DNA of 64,000 nt from assembly GCF_003945385.1 (NCBI RefSeq), contig NZ_AP018920.1, forward strand, positions 2,046,001 to 2,110,000, read 5' to 3'. Positions 39,746 to 48,620 of this stretch are shown here, piece by piece. The position numbers were made by a program, and so were the translations under genes. The notes beneath the pieces were generated by a model. That model was not told the origin of the DNA, made no database searches, and worked only from the letters and a program-made list of their open reading frames with translations. Position 1 is the stretch's first letter. Each line of letters begins with the position of its first letter. Source of the DNA: Pseudonocardia autotrophica. GTDB lineage: Bacteria > Actinomycetota > Actinomycetes > Mycobacteriales > Pseudonocardiaceae.

Positions 39746-40558
39746 GTGTCATCCACCACTGACACCAGCGGCAGCCCCGGTGCAGGCCGGGCCACGATCG
39801 CCGCGCGCACGTTGCGCACCGACCGTTGGTGGCTGCCACCGCTCGCGACGTTCGTCGCCTTCGTGGCGTGGGTCGCCTACGCGACCGTACGGGCGTTCAT
39901 GCAGCAGTACTACTACGTCGAGGAGTACGGCTACCTGACGCCGTTCTACTCGCCGTGTGTCTCGGTGGGCTGCATCCCGGAGGCGTCGCACTTCGGGCAG
40001 TTCACGCCGGACGTCTGGTGGCTGCCCTACGCGGCGGTCTCGCTGCCGTTCCTGCTGTTGTTCCGGCTGACCTGCTACTACTACCGCAAGGCGTACTACC
40101 GGGCGTTCTGGCTGTCCCCGCCGGCCTGCGCGGTCGCCGAGCCGCACAAGCGCTACACCGGAGAGACCCGGTTCCCGCTGCTGCTGCAGAACGCGCACCG
40201 CTACTTCTTCTACATCGCCGGCCTGATCACCCTGATCAACGCCTACGACGCCGTAGCGGCGTTCAGCAAGCCCGGTGGTGGTTTCGGGCTGGGGCTGGGC
40301 AACATCATCCTGGTCGCGAACGTCGTCCTGCTGTTCGGCTACACGCTGTCCTGCCACTCCTGCCGCAGCGTGGTCGGTGGCCGGTTGAACCACTTCTCGA
40401 AGCACCCGGTCCGCTACAAGTTGTGGGGCTGGGTCTCGAAGCTCAACACCCGGCACATGGCCTACGCCTGGGCGACCCTGGCCAGCCTCGCGCTGACCGA
40501 CTTCTACGTCATGGCCGTCTCCGCCGGCTGGATCACCGACCTGCGGATCGTGGGGTGA
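39746..40558 (+). CDS. Membrane anchor subunit of a second (mycobacterial Sdh1-like) succinate dehydrogenase
   Basis: This 270-aa protein has about five membrane helices and resembles the Rv0249c-type subunit encoded with mycobacterial Sdh1. Notable features are the aromatic periplasmic loop (QQYYYVEEYGYLTPFYSPCVSVGC) and CHSC near residue 205. Whether it binds haem is unclear from sequence. The GTG at 39746 has CAGGAG 9 nt upstream. It is the first gene of a three-gene operon; the flavoprotein starts 8 bp later. Confidence 0.85.
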   Translation: MSSTTDTSGSPGAGRATIAARTLRTDRWWLPPLATFVAFVAWVAYATVRAFMQQYYYVEEYGYLTPFYSPCVSVGCIPEASHFGQFTPDVWWLPYAAVSLPFLLLFRLTCYYYRKAYYRAFWLSPPACAVAEPHKRYTGETRFPLLLQNAHRYFFYIAGLITLINAYDAVAAFSKPGGGFGLGLGNIILVANVVLLFGYTLSCHSCRSVVGGRLNHFSKHPVRYKLWGWVSKLNTRHMAYAWATLASLALTDFYVMAVSAGWITDLRIVG

Positions 40559-40566
40559 ACTCGAAC

Positions 40567-42522
40567 ATGACCGACGAGCAGATCGAACGTCACGAGTACG
40601 ACGTCGTGGTGATCGGGGCCGGCGGCGCCGGCCTGCGTGCCGCGATCGAGGCCCGGCTGCAGGGCAAGCGCACCGCGATCATCTCCAAGTCGCTGTTCGG
40701 CAAGGCGCACACCGTGATGGCCGAGGGCGGCTGCGCGGCGTCGATGGGCAACGCCAACCCGAACGACAACTGGTCGGTGCACTTCCGGGACACGATGCGC
40801 GGCGGCAAGTTCCTGAACAACTGGCGGATGGCCGAGCTGCACGCCACCGAGGCCCCGGACCGGGTCTGGGAGCTGGAGACCTACGGCGCGCTGTTCGACC
40901 GCACCGAGGACGGGAAGATCAGCCAGCGCAACTTCGGCGGGCACACCTACCCGCGGCTCGCGCACGTCGGTGACCGCACCGGCCTGGAGCTGATCCGCAC
41001 CCTGCAGCAGAAGGTCGTCTCGCTGCAGCAGGAGGACTTCGCCGAGACCGGCGACTACGAGTCCCGGATCCGGGTCTTCCACGAGTGCACGATCACCGAG
41101 CTGTTCACCACCAGCCCGGGCCCGGGTGTCCCGGACGGTCGACCGGCGATCGCCGGCTGCTTCGGTTACTTCCGCAACGACGGCCGGTTCGTCCGGTTCG
41201 ACGCACCGGCGATCGTGCTGGCAACCGGTGGGGTCGGGAAGAGCTACTCGGTCACCTCGAACTCCTGGGAGTACACCGGCGACGGGCACGCGCTGGCCCT
41301 GCGCGCCGGCGCGACGCTGATCAACATGGAGTTCCTGCAGTTCCACCCGACGGGCATGGTGTGGCCGCCGTCGGTGCGTGGCCTGCTGGTCACCGAGTCG
41401 GTCCGCGGTGACGGCGGGGTGCTGCGCAACACCGACGGCAAGCGGTTCATGTTCGAGTACGTGCCGGACGTGTTCAAGGAGCAGTACGCCACCTCCGAGG
41501 AGGAGGGCGACCGCTGGTACACCGATCCGGACAACAACCGGCGCCCACCGGAGCTGCTGCCCCGCGACGAGGTGGCCCGGGCGATCAACTCCGAGGTCAA
41601 GGCCGGGCGCGGGACCGAGCACGGTGGGGTGTTCCTCGACGTGTCGACCCGGCTCAAGCCCGAGGAGATCCTCAAGCGGCTGCCGTCGATGCATCACCAG
41701 TTCAAGGAGCTGGCCGACGTCGACATCACCTCCGAGCCGATGGAGGTCGGCCCGACCTGTCACTACGTGATGGGCGGCGTCGAGGTCGAGCCGGACACCG
41801 CGATGTCGAAGGTTCCCGGCCTGTTCGCCGCGGGCGAGGTCGCGGGCGGCATGCACGGTTCGAACCGGCTCGGCGGCAACTCGCTGTCGGACCTGCTGGT
41901 GTTCGGCCGTCGCGCCGGACTGCACGCCGCGCAGCACGCCGACGCGGGCCGGCCCGCCGTGGCCGAGGCCGACGTCGCCGCCGCGCTGGAGCGGGCGATG
42001 CTGCCGTTCTCCAGCGCCGCCGAGGGCGGGGAGAACCCGTTCGTCGTGCAGCAGGAGCTGCAGAAGACGATGCACGAGCTCGTCGGGATCATCCGCAAGG
42101 GCGAGGAGATGGAGCTCGCCCTGAAGAAGCTCGAGGACATCGCCACCCGCACCCGCACCGTCTCGGTGGAGGGACACCGGCGGTTCAACCCGGGCTGGCA
42201 CCTGGCCCTGGACCTGCGCAACATGCTGCTCGTCGCGCTGTGCACCGGGAAGGCGGCGCTGGAGCGCCAGGAGTCCCGCGGCGGGCACACCCGCGACGAC
42301 TTCCCGGTGATGGACTCGGACTGGCGGCACCTGCTGCTGGTCTGCAGTGCGCTGGGGGAGGACGGGATCGAGCTCACCCGCCAGGAGCAGATCCCGATGC
42401 GGCCGGACCTGTTCGACCTGTTCGAGCTCGACGAGCTGAAGAAGTACTACACCGGTGACGAGCTGGGCGGCCACCGCGCCGGCGCCGGCGCCGGCTCCGG
42501 TTCCGGGGAGGGCCAGGCATGA
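40567..42522 (+). CDS. Flavoprotein subunit of second succinate dehydrogenase (Sdh1-like)
   Basis: This 651-aa flavoprotein has the FAD motif GAGGAG (17-22), the probable covalent FAD histidine H48 in GKAHTVMAEGG and HPTGMVWP and CHYVMGGVEV active-site blocks. The end is a Gly/Ala/Ser-rich tail. It is the counterpart of mycobacterial Rv0248c and differs from the sdhA at 35242, so this genome carries two unlike SDH complexes. Its stop overlaps the next start (ATGA). Confidence 0.93.
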   Translation: MTDEQIERHEYDVVVIGAGGAGLRAAIEARLQGKRTAIISKSLFGKAHTVMAEGGCAASMGNANPNDNWSVHFRDTMRGGKFLNNWRMAELHATEAPDRVWELETYGALFDRTEDGKISQRNFGGHTYPRLAHVGDRTGLELIRTLQQKVVSLQQEDFAETGDYESRIRVFHECTITELFTTSPGPGVPDGRPAIAGCFGYFRNDGRFVRFDAPAIVLATGGVGKSYSVTSNSWEYTGDGHALALRAGATLINMEFLQFHPTGMVWPPSVRGLLVTESVRGDGGVLRNTDGKRFMFEYVPDVFKEQYATSEEEGDRWYTDPDNNRRPPELLPRDEVARAINSEVKAGRGTEHGGVFLDVSTRLKPEEILKRLPSMHHQFKELADVDITSEPMEVGPTCHYVMGGVEVEPDTAMSKVPGLFAAGEVAGGMHGSNRLGGNSLSDLLVFGRRAGLHAAQHADAGRPAVAEADVAAALERAMLPFSSAAEGGENPFVVQQELQKTMHELVGIIRKGEEMELALKKLEDIATRTRTVSVEGHRRFNPGWHLALDLRNMLLVALCTGKAALERQESRGGHTRDDFPVMDSDWRHLLLVCSALGEDGIELTRQEQIPMRPDLFDLFELDELKKYYTGDELGGHRAGAGAGSGSGEGQA

Positions 42523-43295
42523 CCAGCACGGAGAAGGGCACCCACCTCCAGCACTTCCGCGTCTGGCGTGGCGACGACACCAAGGGCGAGCTCGTCGACT
42601 ACCCGGTCGAGGTGAACGAGGGCGAGGTCGTCCTCGACATCATCCACCGGCTGCAGGCCACCGAGGCGAACGATCTCGCCGTGCGCTGGAACTGCAAGGC
42701 CGGCAAGTGCGGATCCTGCTCGGCGGAGATCAACGGCCGGCCCCGGCTGCTCTGCATGACCCGGATGAACACCTTCGCCGTGGACGAGGTCGTGACGGTC
42801 ACGCCGCTGCGGACCTTCCCGGTGATCCGGGACCTGGTGACCGACGTGTCGTTCAACTACACGAAGGCCCGGGAGATCCCCTCGTTCACCCCGCCGGAGG
42901 GGCTGGAGCCGGGGGAGTACCGGATGCAGCAGATCGACGTCGAGCGGAGCCAGGAGTTCCGCAAGTGCATCGAGTGCTACCTGTGCCAGAACACCTGCCA
43001 CGTGGTCCGCGACCACGAGGAGAACAAGGAGGCGTTCGCCGGTCCGCGCTACCTGATGCGGGTGGCCGAGCTGGACATGCACCCGCTCGACGCGCACGGC
43101 AACCGGGCCGCCGAGGCGCAGGAGGAGCACGGTCTGGGCTTCTGCAACATCACCAAGTGCTGCACCGAGGTCTGCCCCGAGCACATCAAGATCACCGACA
43201 ACGCGTTGATCCCGATGAAGGAACGGGCGGTCGACCGCAAGTACGATCCGCTCGTCTGGCTGGGGGACAAGATCTTCCGCCGCAAGGACTCCTGA
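42519..43295 (+). CDS. Iron-sulphur subunit of second succinate dehydrogenase (Sdh1-like)
   Basis: This 258-aa subunit has [2Fe-2S] ligands in CKAGKCGSC and a later Cys in RLLC. The cubane cluster motifs are CIECYLCQNTC and CNITKCCTEVCP. It starts within the stop codon of the flavoprotein gene and ends the operon before a very strong terminator. In mycobacteria the related Sdh1 is the main succinate-oxidising enzyme under energy limitation; transfer of that role to this organism is inference. Confidence 0.93.
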   Translation: MTSTEKGTHLQHFRVWRGDDTKGELVDYPVEVNEGEVVLDIIHRLQATEANDLAVRWNCKAGKCGSCSAEINGRPRLLCMTRMNTFAVDEVVTVTPLRTFPVIRDLVTDVSFNYTKAREIPSFTPPEGLEPGEYRMQQIDVERSQEFRKCIECYLCQNTCHVVRDHEENKEAFAGPRYLMRVAELDMHPLDAHGNRAAEAQEEHGLGFCNITKCCTEVCPEHIKITDNALIPMKERAVDRKYDPLVWLGDKIFRRKDS

Positions 43296-43328
43296 CCCGG
43301 TCCGGCGGGTGACCGATCGGCATCCGAT

Positions 43329-43364
43329 CCGCGGCCCCCGGACGTCCTCGTCCGGGGGCCGCGG
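43329..43364 (+). terminator. Strong terminator after the second SDH operon
   Basis: Perfect 16-bp arms CCGCGGCCCCCGGACG (43329-43344) and its complement (43349-43364) enclose a TCCT tetraloop. Confidence 0.85.
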
Positions 43365-43714
43365 TGTGCAGCCGGACCACCTGCCCCACCGGTGGGCCGG
43401 ACCCGCCTCGTCGGGTAGGGCGCGGCGGGCCGCTGGACCGTGACGGAGGCGGATCGAACCCCACCCGGCCGGGGGCCGCTGCTCGGCTACAATCGCGTGA
43501 TCGCCGAACCGGACGCGACGACAGGTCGCCTCCGTCGGCGAGAATCCGCTCCTGGTCGTCGATCCGGCCGGTTCGGGCCGTTCCGTCGCCTTCACCTCGG
43601 ACCCGGCACCGCACCGGGCACCCCCCGAGCTCGTGGGGTGGGCGCACGACCGGGATCCGTGGGCCGTCGGTGCTCGGCTGGGCGGCCGGAGCTCGTACAC
43701 AGGAGGTCCAGGTC
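43365..43714 (+). other. Intergenic region before the LacI-type gene
   Basis: About 350 bases without a convincing gene. A TACAAT -10-like hexamer stands at 43488-43493 with a poor -35. If used, it would leave a leader of roughly 210 nt before the start codon. Several GC-rich stems are possible, but no known riboswitch is recognised. Confidence 0.45.
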
Positions 43715-44731
43715 GTGTCGCGCCGCCGCCCCACGATGAAGGACGTCGCCGAACACGCGAACGTCTCGGTCAGCACGGTGAGCTACGTGCTCAACGACAG
43801 CGGGCCGGTCGCGCAGGAGCGCCGCAACCGGGTGCTGGACGCGATCCGGCTGCTGGACTACTCGCCCAACCAGTCGGCCCGCAGTCTCAAGCGTCGCTCC
43901 GCCTCCACCGTGGCGATGGTCGTGCCCGACCTGACCAACCAGTTCTTCGCCCTGGTCACCGAGGGGGTACAGCGGGCCGCGTCGTCGCTCGACGTGCTGG
44001 TCGTGCTGATCGTCCCGGATGGGACCGAGGCGGCCGAGGAGAAGCAGGCGAAGCTGCTGCGCAGCCAGCGTGTCGACGGGGTGATCTACCTGTCGGGCAC
44101 CGGATCGATGCCCGCGTCGATCTACGATCTGGCCCGCTCCGGCCCGGTCGTGCTGGTCGACGAGCAGATCCCCGGCCGCGACCTGCCCGCGGTCATCTGC
44201 GACTCCCGGCGCGGTGCGCGTGAGGTCGCGACGTACGTCCTGGATCAGGGGCACCGGCGGCTCGCCGTGGTCGGCGGCCCACCCGCGCTGTGGACGGCGC
44301 AGCAGCGTCTCGCCGGCTACCGGGAGGCCTTCGCCTGGGCCGGGATCGACCCGGACTCCGTCCCGGTGTATCCCGGTGACTACCGGGAGGAGTCGGGCGC
44401 CGCGGCGGCGGACACATTGCTCGCGCTGCCCGAGGCCGAGCGGCCGACGGCGCTGCTGTGCGCGAACGACCTGATGGCCATCGGGGCGATCGAGCGGCTC
44501 ACCGGGCACGGTCTGTCGGTTCCGCGCGACATCAGCGTGGCCGGGTTCGACGACCTCCCGGTCTCGCGGATGCTCACGCCGAAGCTGACCAGCGTGCGCC
44601 AGCCGGCACACGAGATGGGCTACCGCGCGGCGATGGCGCTGTTCCGGCTGATCGACGGCGAGAGCGAGACCGTCGACGAGCAGCTCCCGGTCACGATCCA
44701 GATCCGCGAGAGCGTGCGACCTCCGAGGTGA
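43715..44731 (+). CDS. LacI-family transcriptional regulator
   Basis: This 338-aa regulator starts with the LacI helix-turn-helix (TMKDVAEHANVSVSTVSYVLND) and hinge helix region (NQSARSLKRR). A periplasmic-binding-like sugar domain follows (about 60-335). The GTG at 43715 has AGGAGG 8 nt upstream. No sugar transport or catabolic gene is adjacent: upstream is SDH and downstream is nadV, 560 bp away. Its target is therefore not evident; autoregulation or control of nadV is possible. Confidence 0.9.
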   Translation: MSRRRPTMKDVAEHANVSVSTVSYVLNDSGPVAQERRNRVLDAIRLLDYSPNQSARSLKRRSASTVAMVVPDLTNQFFALVTEGVQRAASSLDVLVVLIVPDGTEAAEEKQAKLLRSQRVDGVIYLSGTGSMPASIYDLARSGPVVLVDEQIPGRDLPAVICDSRRGAREVATYVLDQGHRRLAVVGGPPALWTAQQRLAGYREAFAWAGIDPDSVPVYPGDYREESGAAAADTLLALPEAERPTALLCANDLMAIGAIERLTGHGLSVPRDISVAGFDDLPVSRMLTPKLTSVRQPAHEMGYRAAMALFRLIDGESETVDEQLPVTIQIRESVRPPR

Positions 44732-45291
44732 GGCCGCGCCGGCCGAGGTCGCGGCGTGCGGGACGGATGTCGCGACGGCGCCGGCCGATGGCATCTGCGG
44801 CGGCACGTCGACCGGCGGCCGGCCACACCCGCGGGTCCGGGAAGCACCTCGCCCGCTGGAGAGCTCAGCAGAACTAGAAACGTTCATGGTTCAGGAGTTG
44901 TTGGGACTCGTGCACGGCCCACTCCGGCGCGGGTCGGTACGTGCGACCAGGCTCGGGCGGCTGTGGCCGCGGCCTCTTCACCAGTGCTTACGACATGCGA
45001 GGCGCCCCGGGGTGCCCGACTTCGGTTGGCCTGACCTGTCATCTCGGACGGCTCGGGCTCGTCAGATGGGTTGACGGTCACACTAGAATCGTTACAGTCG
45101 TGTGTAATCTGCCCTCGTCATCTGGTGGCCGCTCAGGTGCATGGGCGAGGCTGCAGTCCCGCGCGGGTCAGCGGTTCTCCCGCGCGAACGACGGCGCTCG
45201 GCAGGGCGCTCGGCACGACAGGCGGTCGCATTCGAGTCATCGGCGCGGCTGGTCGGTAGAAACGACTCTCATAGAAGGTGAGACGGACCCG
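44732..45291 (+). other. 560-bp intergenic region before nadV with promoter and leader hairpin
   Basis: No convincing gene is seen. There is an AT-richer patch near 44870-44895. The region holds the putative nadV promoter (45071-45107) and then a leader of about 190 nt. That leader includes the stem CGCGCGGG (45160-45167) / CCCGCGCG (45179-45186) with an 11-nt loop. Confidence 0.55.
45071..45107 (+). promoter_or_regulatory. Putative nadV promoter and overlapping inverted repeat
   Basis: TTGACG (45071-45076) and TACAGT (45093-45098) form -35 and -10 boxes with 16-nt spacing. TTACA (45092-45096) and TGTAA (45103-45107) form an inverted repeat across the -10, a good place for a repressor. Confidence 0.5.
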
Positions 45292-46755
45292 ATGGGCTAC
45301 CTGGACAACCTGATCATCAACACCGACAACTACAAGCACTGTCACTATCCGCTCTATCCGCCGGGTACGGAGTACGTGTCGAGTTACATCGAGTCGCGTG
45401 GTGGGGCGTGGCCGGTGACGCAGTTCGTGGGTCTGCAGGCGTATCTGCGGGAGTGTCTGATGCGGCCGGTCACGCTCGAGGACATCGATGAGGCCGAGTT
45501 CGTGGTGCGTGAGCAGGGGATGCATTTCAACCGGGAGAACTGGTTGGGGATCCTGAATGATCATGGCGGGTATCTGCCGGTGGAGATCGAGGCGGTCCCG
45601 GAGGGTATCGTGCTGCCGGCTCGTAATGTGTTGGTTCAGTTGATCAACACGGATCCGAAGTATTTCTGGGCGACGAGTTTCTTCGAGACGGCGTTGTTGC
45701 GTGCGGTGTGGTATCCGACGACGATCGGTACGGTGAGTTGGTTGTCGAAGATGGTGATCAAGGAGGCGTTGGCGCGTACTTCGGACAATCCGCAGTTGCT
45801 TCGTAATATTCTGCATGATTACGGTGCTCGTGGGGTGAGTTCGCAGCAGTCGGCGGCGTTGGGTGGGTTGGCGCATCTGGTGAATTTCGATCAGAGTGAC
45901 ACGGTTCCCGGGATCCTGGCGGCGAAGCGGTTCTACAACGCCGGCAAGGTCTCGAACTCCGGTCCGAACTCCGAGCACGCCGGGTTCTGCGCATGGGGGC
46001 GGGAGCACGAGGCCGACGCCCTGCGCAACATGCTGCAGGTGTTCGCCCCGGAGGGCTGCGCGCTGCTGCTGACCGACACCTACGACCACGAGCACTGTGT
46101 CAAGAAGATCATCGGCGTGGAGCTGAGGGAGGAGGTCCGCAACTTCCCCGGTCTGGTCGGTGTGCGGCCCGATTCCGGAGACATCGTGCAGGTCACCGCG
46201 GACACCACCGAGTGGCTGATGGAGTCGTTCGGTTACGAGACGAACAGCAAGGGGTTCAAGATCCTCCCGCCGTTCGTCCGGGTGGTGCAGGGTGACGGTG
46301 TGAACTTCCACAGTCTTCCGCAGGTCTACATGGAGCTGGAGCGTCGTGGTCTGGCTGCGGACAATGCGGTGTTCGGGATGGGTGGTGGTCTGTTGCAGCA
46401 CTGGAATCGGGACACGATGAACTTCGGTCAGAAGGCTTCTGCGGTGCGGGTGAACGGTGAGTGGCGTGACATCGCCAAGTCGCCGACCGGTGCCGGGTTC
46501 AAGGCCTCCAAGGCCGGTCGGCTGGCCCTCAAGTATGAGAACGGTACTTACACCACGGTTCCGAAGGGTTCGATCCCGGAGTCGGAGAACGTGCTGCAGC
46601 CGGTGTTCCGTGACGGCAAGCTGCTCAAGAAGTGGGACTTCACCGAGGTGATCGCGAACGCCGAGCGGGACGTGCCGGAGGAGTACTACATCGGACACGT
46701 CGGCCTGATGCGGACGGTGTCGGACGAGACGGCCGTGACCGCCGCCATCGCCTGA
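45292..46755 (+). CDS. nadV: Nicotinamide phosphoribosyltransferase
   Basis: NadV/NAMPT converts nicotinamide and PRPP to NMN for NAD salvage. This 487-aa protein has the N-terminal TDNYK signature, YGARGVSSQQSAALGGLAHLVNF, DTYDHEHC, GVRPDSGD and MGGGLLQ family blocks. The start ATG 45292 has GAAGGTGAG about 9 nt upstream. Codon use changes within the gene: about 45340-45905 and 46305-46600 use many T- or G-ending codons (ggt, cgt, tat, ttg), while the middle is normal for this genome. That suggests acquisition, possibly phage-linked, with partial replacement by local sequence. Confidence 0.93.
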   Translation: MGYLDNLIINTDNYKHCHYPLYPPGTEYVSSYIESRGGAWPVTQFVGLQAYLRECLMRPVTLEDIDEAEFVVREQGMHFNRENWLGILNDHGGYLPVEIEAVPEGIVLPARNVLVQLINTDPKYFWATSFFETALLRAVWYPTTIGTVSWLSKMVIKEALARTSDNPQLLRNILHDYGARGVSSQQSAALGGLAHLVNFDQSDTVPGILAAKRFYNAGKVSNSGPNSEHAGFCAWGREHEADALRNMLQVFAPEGCALLLTDTYDHEHCVKKIIGVELREEVRNFPGLVGVRPDSGDIVQVTADTTEWLMESFGYETNSKGFKILPPFVRVVQGDGVNFHSLPQVYMELERRGLAADNAVFGMGGGLLQHWNRDTMNFGQKASAVRVNGEWRDIAKSPTGAGFKASKAGRLALKYENGTYTTVPKGSIPESENVLQPVFRDGKLLKKWDFTEVIANAERDVPEEYYIGHVGLMRTVSDETAVTAAIA

Positions 46756-46765
46756 CCCGGCCGGT

Positions 46766-46798
46766 ACCGGAGCGCGGCGGGCCCCGTCGCGCTCCGGT
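46766..46798 (+). terminator. Hairpin between nadV and the HAD gene
   Basis: Perfect 11-bp arms ACCGGAGCGCG (46766-46776) and CGCGCTCCGGT (46788-46798) enclose an 11-nt loop, 10 nt after the nadV stop. Confidence 0.65.
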
Positions 46799-46846
46799 GC
46801 GGTCACGCACGGACCGGCGCACAGAACGACCTGGAGAGCAACAGCG

Positions 46847-47494
46847 ATGAAGCGGCTGCACGTGTTCGACATGGACGGGACCCTGCTGCGTGGTGCGGCA
46901 TCGGTGGAGCTGTCCCGCCACCTCGGCCGGTTCGAGGCGGCCGACCGCATCGAGCAGGAATGGGGCCGCGGCGAGATCGGATCGGTGACCTTCTGGGAGC
47001 GGATGCTGCCCTTGTGGCGCGACGTCTCAGAGGACCGGATCGACGCGGCGTTCCGGTCCTCGGCCTGGCTGGACGGCGTGCCCGAGGTGTTCGCCGACAT
47101 CCGCGGCCGTGGTGAGATGGTCGCCGTCATCTCCCAGTCCCCGCACTTCTTCGTCCGACGGCTGACCGGCTGGGGAGCACACCGGACCTATGGGTCGGCC
47201 GTCGAACCCGGCGCAGCGGTCGCCGAGGACGGGCTGCTGACCCTGCAGCACAAGGTCGACATCACCACCGGCCTGCTCGACGAGCTCGGACTCCAGGAGC
47301 GCGACTGCGTCGCCTACGGAGACTCCACCTCGGACCTGCTGCTGTTCGACCGGCTCCCGAACACCGTCGGCGTGAACTGCAACGACGAGGTGCGGGCCAG
47401 GGCGTCGGTCTGCTTCACCGGAGACGACCTGCGCGGCGCCTATGCGCTGGGCAGGCAGCTGCTGGAGCGGGCCGCGACCGGGTCCGGCCCGTGA
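46847..47494 (+). CDS. HAD-superfamily (IB, phosphoserine-phosphatase-like) hydrolase
   Basis: This 215-aa phosphatase has motif I FDMDGTLL with D8 as the nucleophile and D10 as general acid. ISQSP is motif II, HKVDIT carries the motif III lysine, and YGDSTSDLLLFD is motif IV. The fold is closest to SerB-like subfamily IB. There is no ACT domain, so it is not a classical SerB. Placement after nadV could mean a phosphate-removing role in nucleotide metabolism, but a terminator-like hairpin separates them. GGAGAG lies 9 nt before the ATG. Confidence 0.85.
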   Translation: MKRLHVFDMDGTLLRGAASVELSRHLGRFEAADRIEQEWGRGEIGSVTFWERMLPLWRDVSEDRIDAAFRSSAWLDGVPEVFADIRGRGEMVAVISQSPHFFVRRLTGWGAHRTYGSAVEPGAAVAEDGLLTLQHKVDITTGLLDELGLQERDCVAYGDSTSDLLLFDRLPNTVGVNCNDEVRARASVCFTGDDLRGAYALGRQLLERAATGSGP

Positions 47495-47667
47495 TCTCGC
47501 CGGGCGTCGACGGCACCGACACGATCCCGCTGTACCCCGCCGAACCCCGAGGCGCCGCCCGGCACCCCCGCTCGCCGGCTCCGCCCGCCGGATCCGCACC
47601 GACAGCTCGGGCGGCGAGCTCCCCGGCGACGACCACCCGTTCCGAACGCCCTCCTGGAGGCGGACCG

Positions 47668-48261
47668 ATGACCTCGATCAGCACACTCTGCGTCTTCTGC
47701 GGTTCCAATCCCGGACGAGTTCCGGAATACGTCGCGGCCGCCCGCCGGCTCGGCGCGCTGCTCGCCGACGCGGGCATCGGGCTGGTCTACGGCGGCGCGA
47801 GCGTCGGGACGATGGGTGAGCTCGCCGACGCGGCGCTGGAGCGTGGCGGCCGGGTGGTCGGGGTGATCCCGGAGCATCAGCTGGCCGGCGAGATCGCGCA
47901 CGACGGGCTGACCGAGCTGCACGTCGTCGGATCGATGCACGAGCGGAAGGCGATGATGGCCGAGCTGTCCGACGGGTTCGTCACGTTGCCCGGCGGGATC
48001 GGCACACTCGAGGAGTTCGCCGAGGCACTGACCTGGTCGCAGCTGGGTCTGCACGCCAAACCGGTCGGGCTGCTCGACACCGCCGGCTACTACCGGGACC
48101 TGCTGGCCTTCTTCGACCATGCCGTCGCCGAGGGGTTCCTGCGGGCCGCGGACCGCGCGCTCGTCCGCTCCGGGCCCGATCCGGAGACCCTGCTCGCCGA
48201 GCTGCGGGCTGCGAGCGCCCCGACGGACCGGCGCTGGCAACCGGTCGGCGACGACGGCTGA
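47668..48261 (+). CDS. LOG-family protein (TIGR00730), cytokinin-riboside phosphoribohydrolase-like
   Basis: This 197-aa Rossmann-fold protein carries the LOG signature SMHERKAMMAELSDGFV and LPGGIGTLEEFAEALTW. Such proteins remove ribose-5-phosphate from nucleoside monophosphates, including cytokinin nucleotides. In many bacteria the true substrate is unknown, and mycobacterial Rv1205 is a related enzyme. The ATG at 47668 is chosen since GGAGG lies 7 nt upstream; an earlier in-frame start would add a disordered Pro/Ala segment. Confidence 0.88.
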   Translation: MTSISTLCVFCGSNPGRVPEYVAAARRLGALLADAGIGLVYGGASVGTMGELADAALERGGRVVGVIPEHQLAGEIAHDGLTELHVVGSMHERKAMMAELSDGFVTLPGGIGTLEEFAEALTWSQLGLHAKPVGLLDTAGYYRDLLAFFDHAVAEGFLRAADRALVRSGPDPETLLAELRAASAPTDRRWQPVGDDG

Positions 48262-48277
48262 GCCGCTCGCCCCGGTC

Positions 48278-48514
48278 TCAGCCGCCCATCGAGCGGCGGA
48301 TCTCCGCCAGCCGGTCGGCGGCCTTGCGCTCCCGGTCGGCGAACGCGTCCTGGGCCTCCTGCGCCTTCCCGTCGTCGCCGGCGAGCTCCTCCGCGGCGGC
48401 CGCCGTCGCGGCCCGGCCCTCGATCCGGTCGCGGACGAACTCGAAGGTGGGCACACCGTCGTCGGTGTAGTCGGTCCGGTGCTGGGTGACGGGCTGCTGA
48501 TCGGGATCGGTCAT
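48278..48514 (-). CDS. Small acidic hypothetical protein
   Basis: This 78-aa charged, probably helical protein contains FEFVRDRIEGRAATAAAAEELAGDD and ends ADRLAEIRRSMGG. GAGGAG lies 5 nt before its ATG, so it looks translated. No family is recognised. It is convergent with the LOG-family gene and divergent from the hydrolase at 48621. Confidence 0.6.
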   Translation of the reverse strand: MTDPDQQPVTQHRTDYTDDGVPTFEFVRDRIEGRAATAAAAEELAGDDGKAQEAQDAFADRERKAADRLAEIRRSMGG

Positions 48515-48620
48515 CGCGACTCCTCGGTGACGGAGGTCCGACGGTACCGGGCAGACTGCCGGGCGGCAGCCGCGACGAGAGCCACCGATGAGTTGTGCTG
48601 CCCCGGCCGGTCGGAGGACC

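Noticed and set aside
39746..40558. Missing sdhD in the second SDH operon
   Set aside because: Single-subunit anchors are normal for the Sdh1-like group, so nothing is missing.
43488..43714. Possible cobalamin-type riboswitch in the LacI-gene leader
   Set aside because: A GAGAATCCGC stretch looked suggestive, but the conserved B12-box and pairing pattern could not be found.
43440..43739. 99-codon frame before the LacI-type gene
   Set aside because: Arg/Pro-rich translation, poor start context, and it runs into the real gene in another frame.
44756..45034. 92-codon frame in the nadV upstream region
   Set aside because: No ribosome site, low-complexity start and no recognisable pattern; treated as intergenic.
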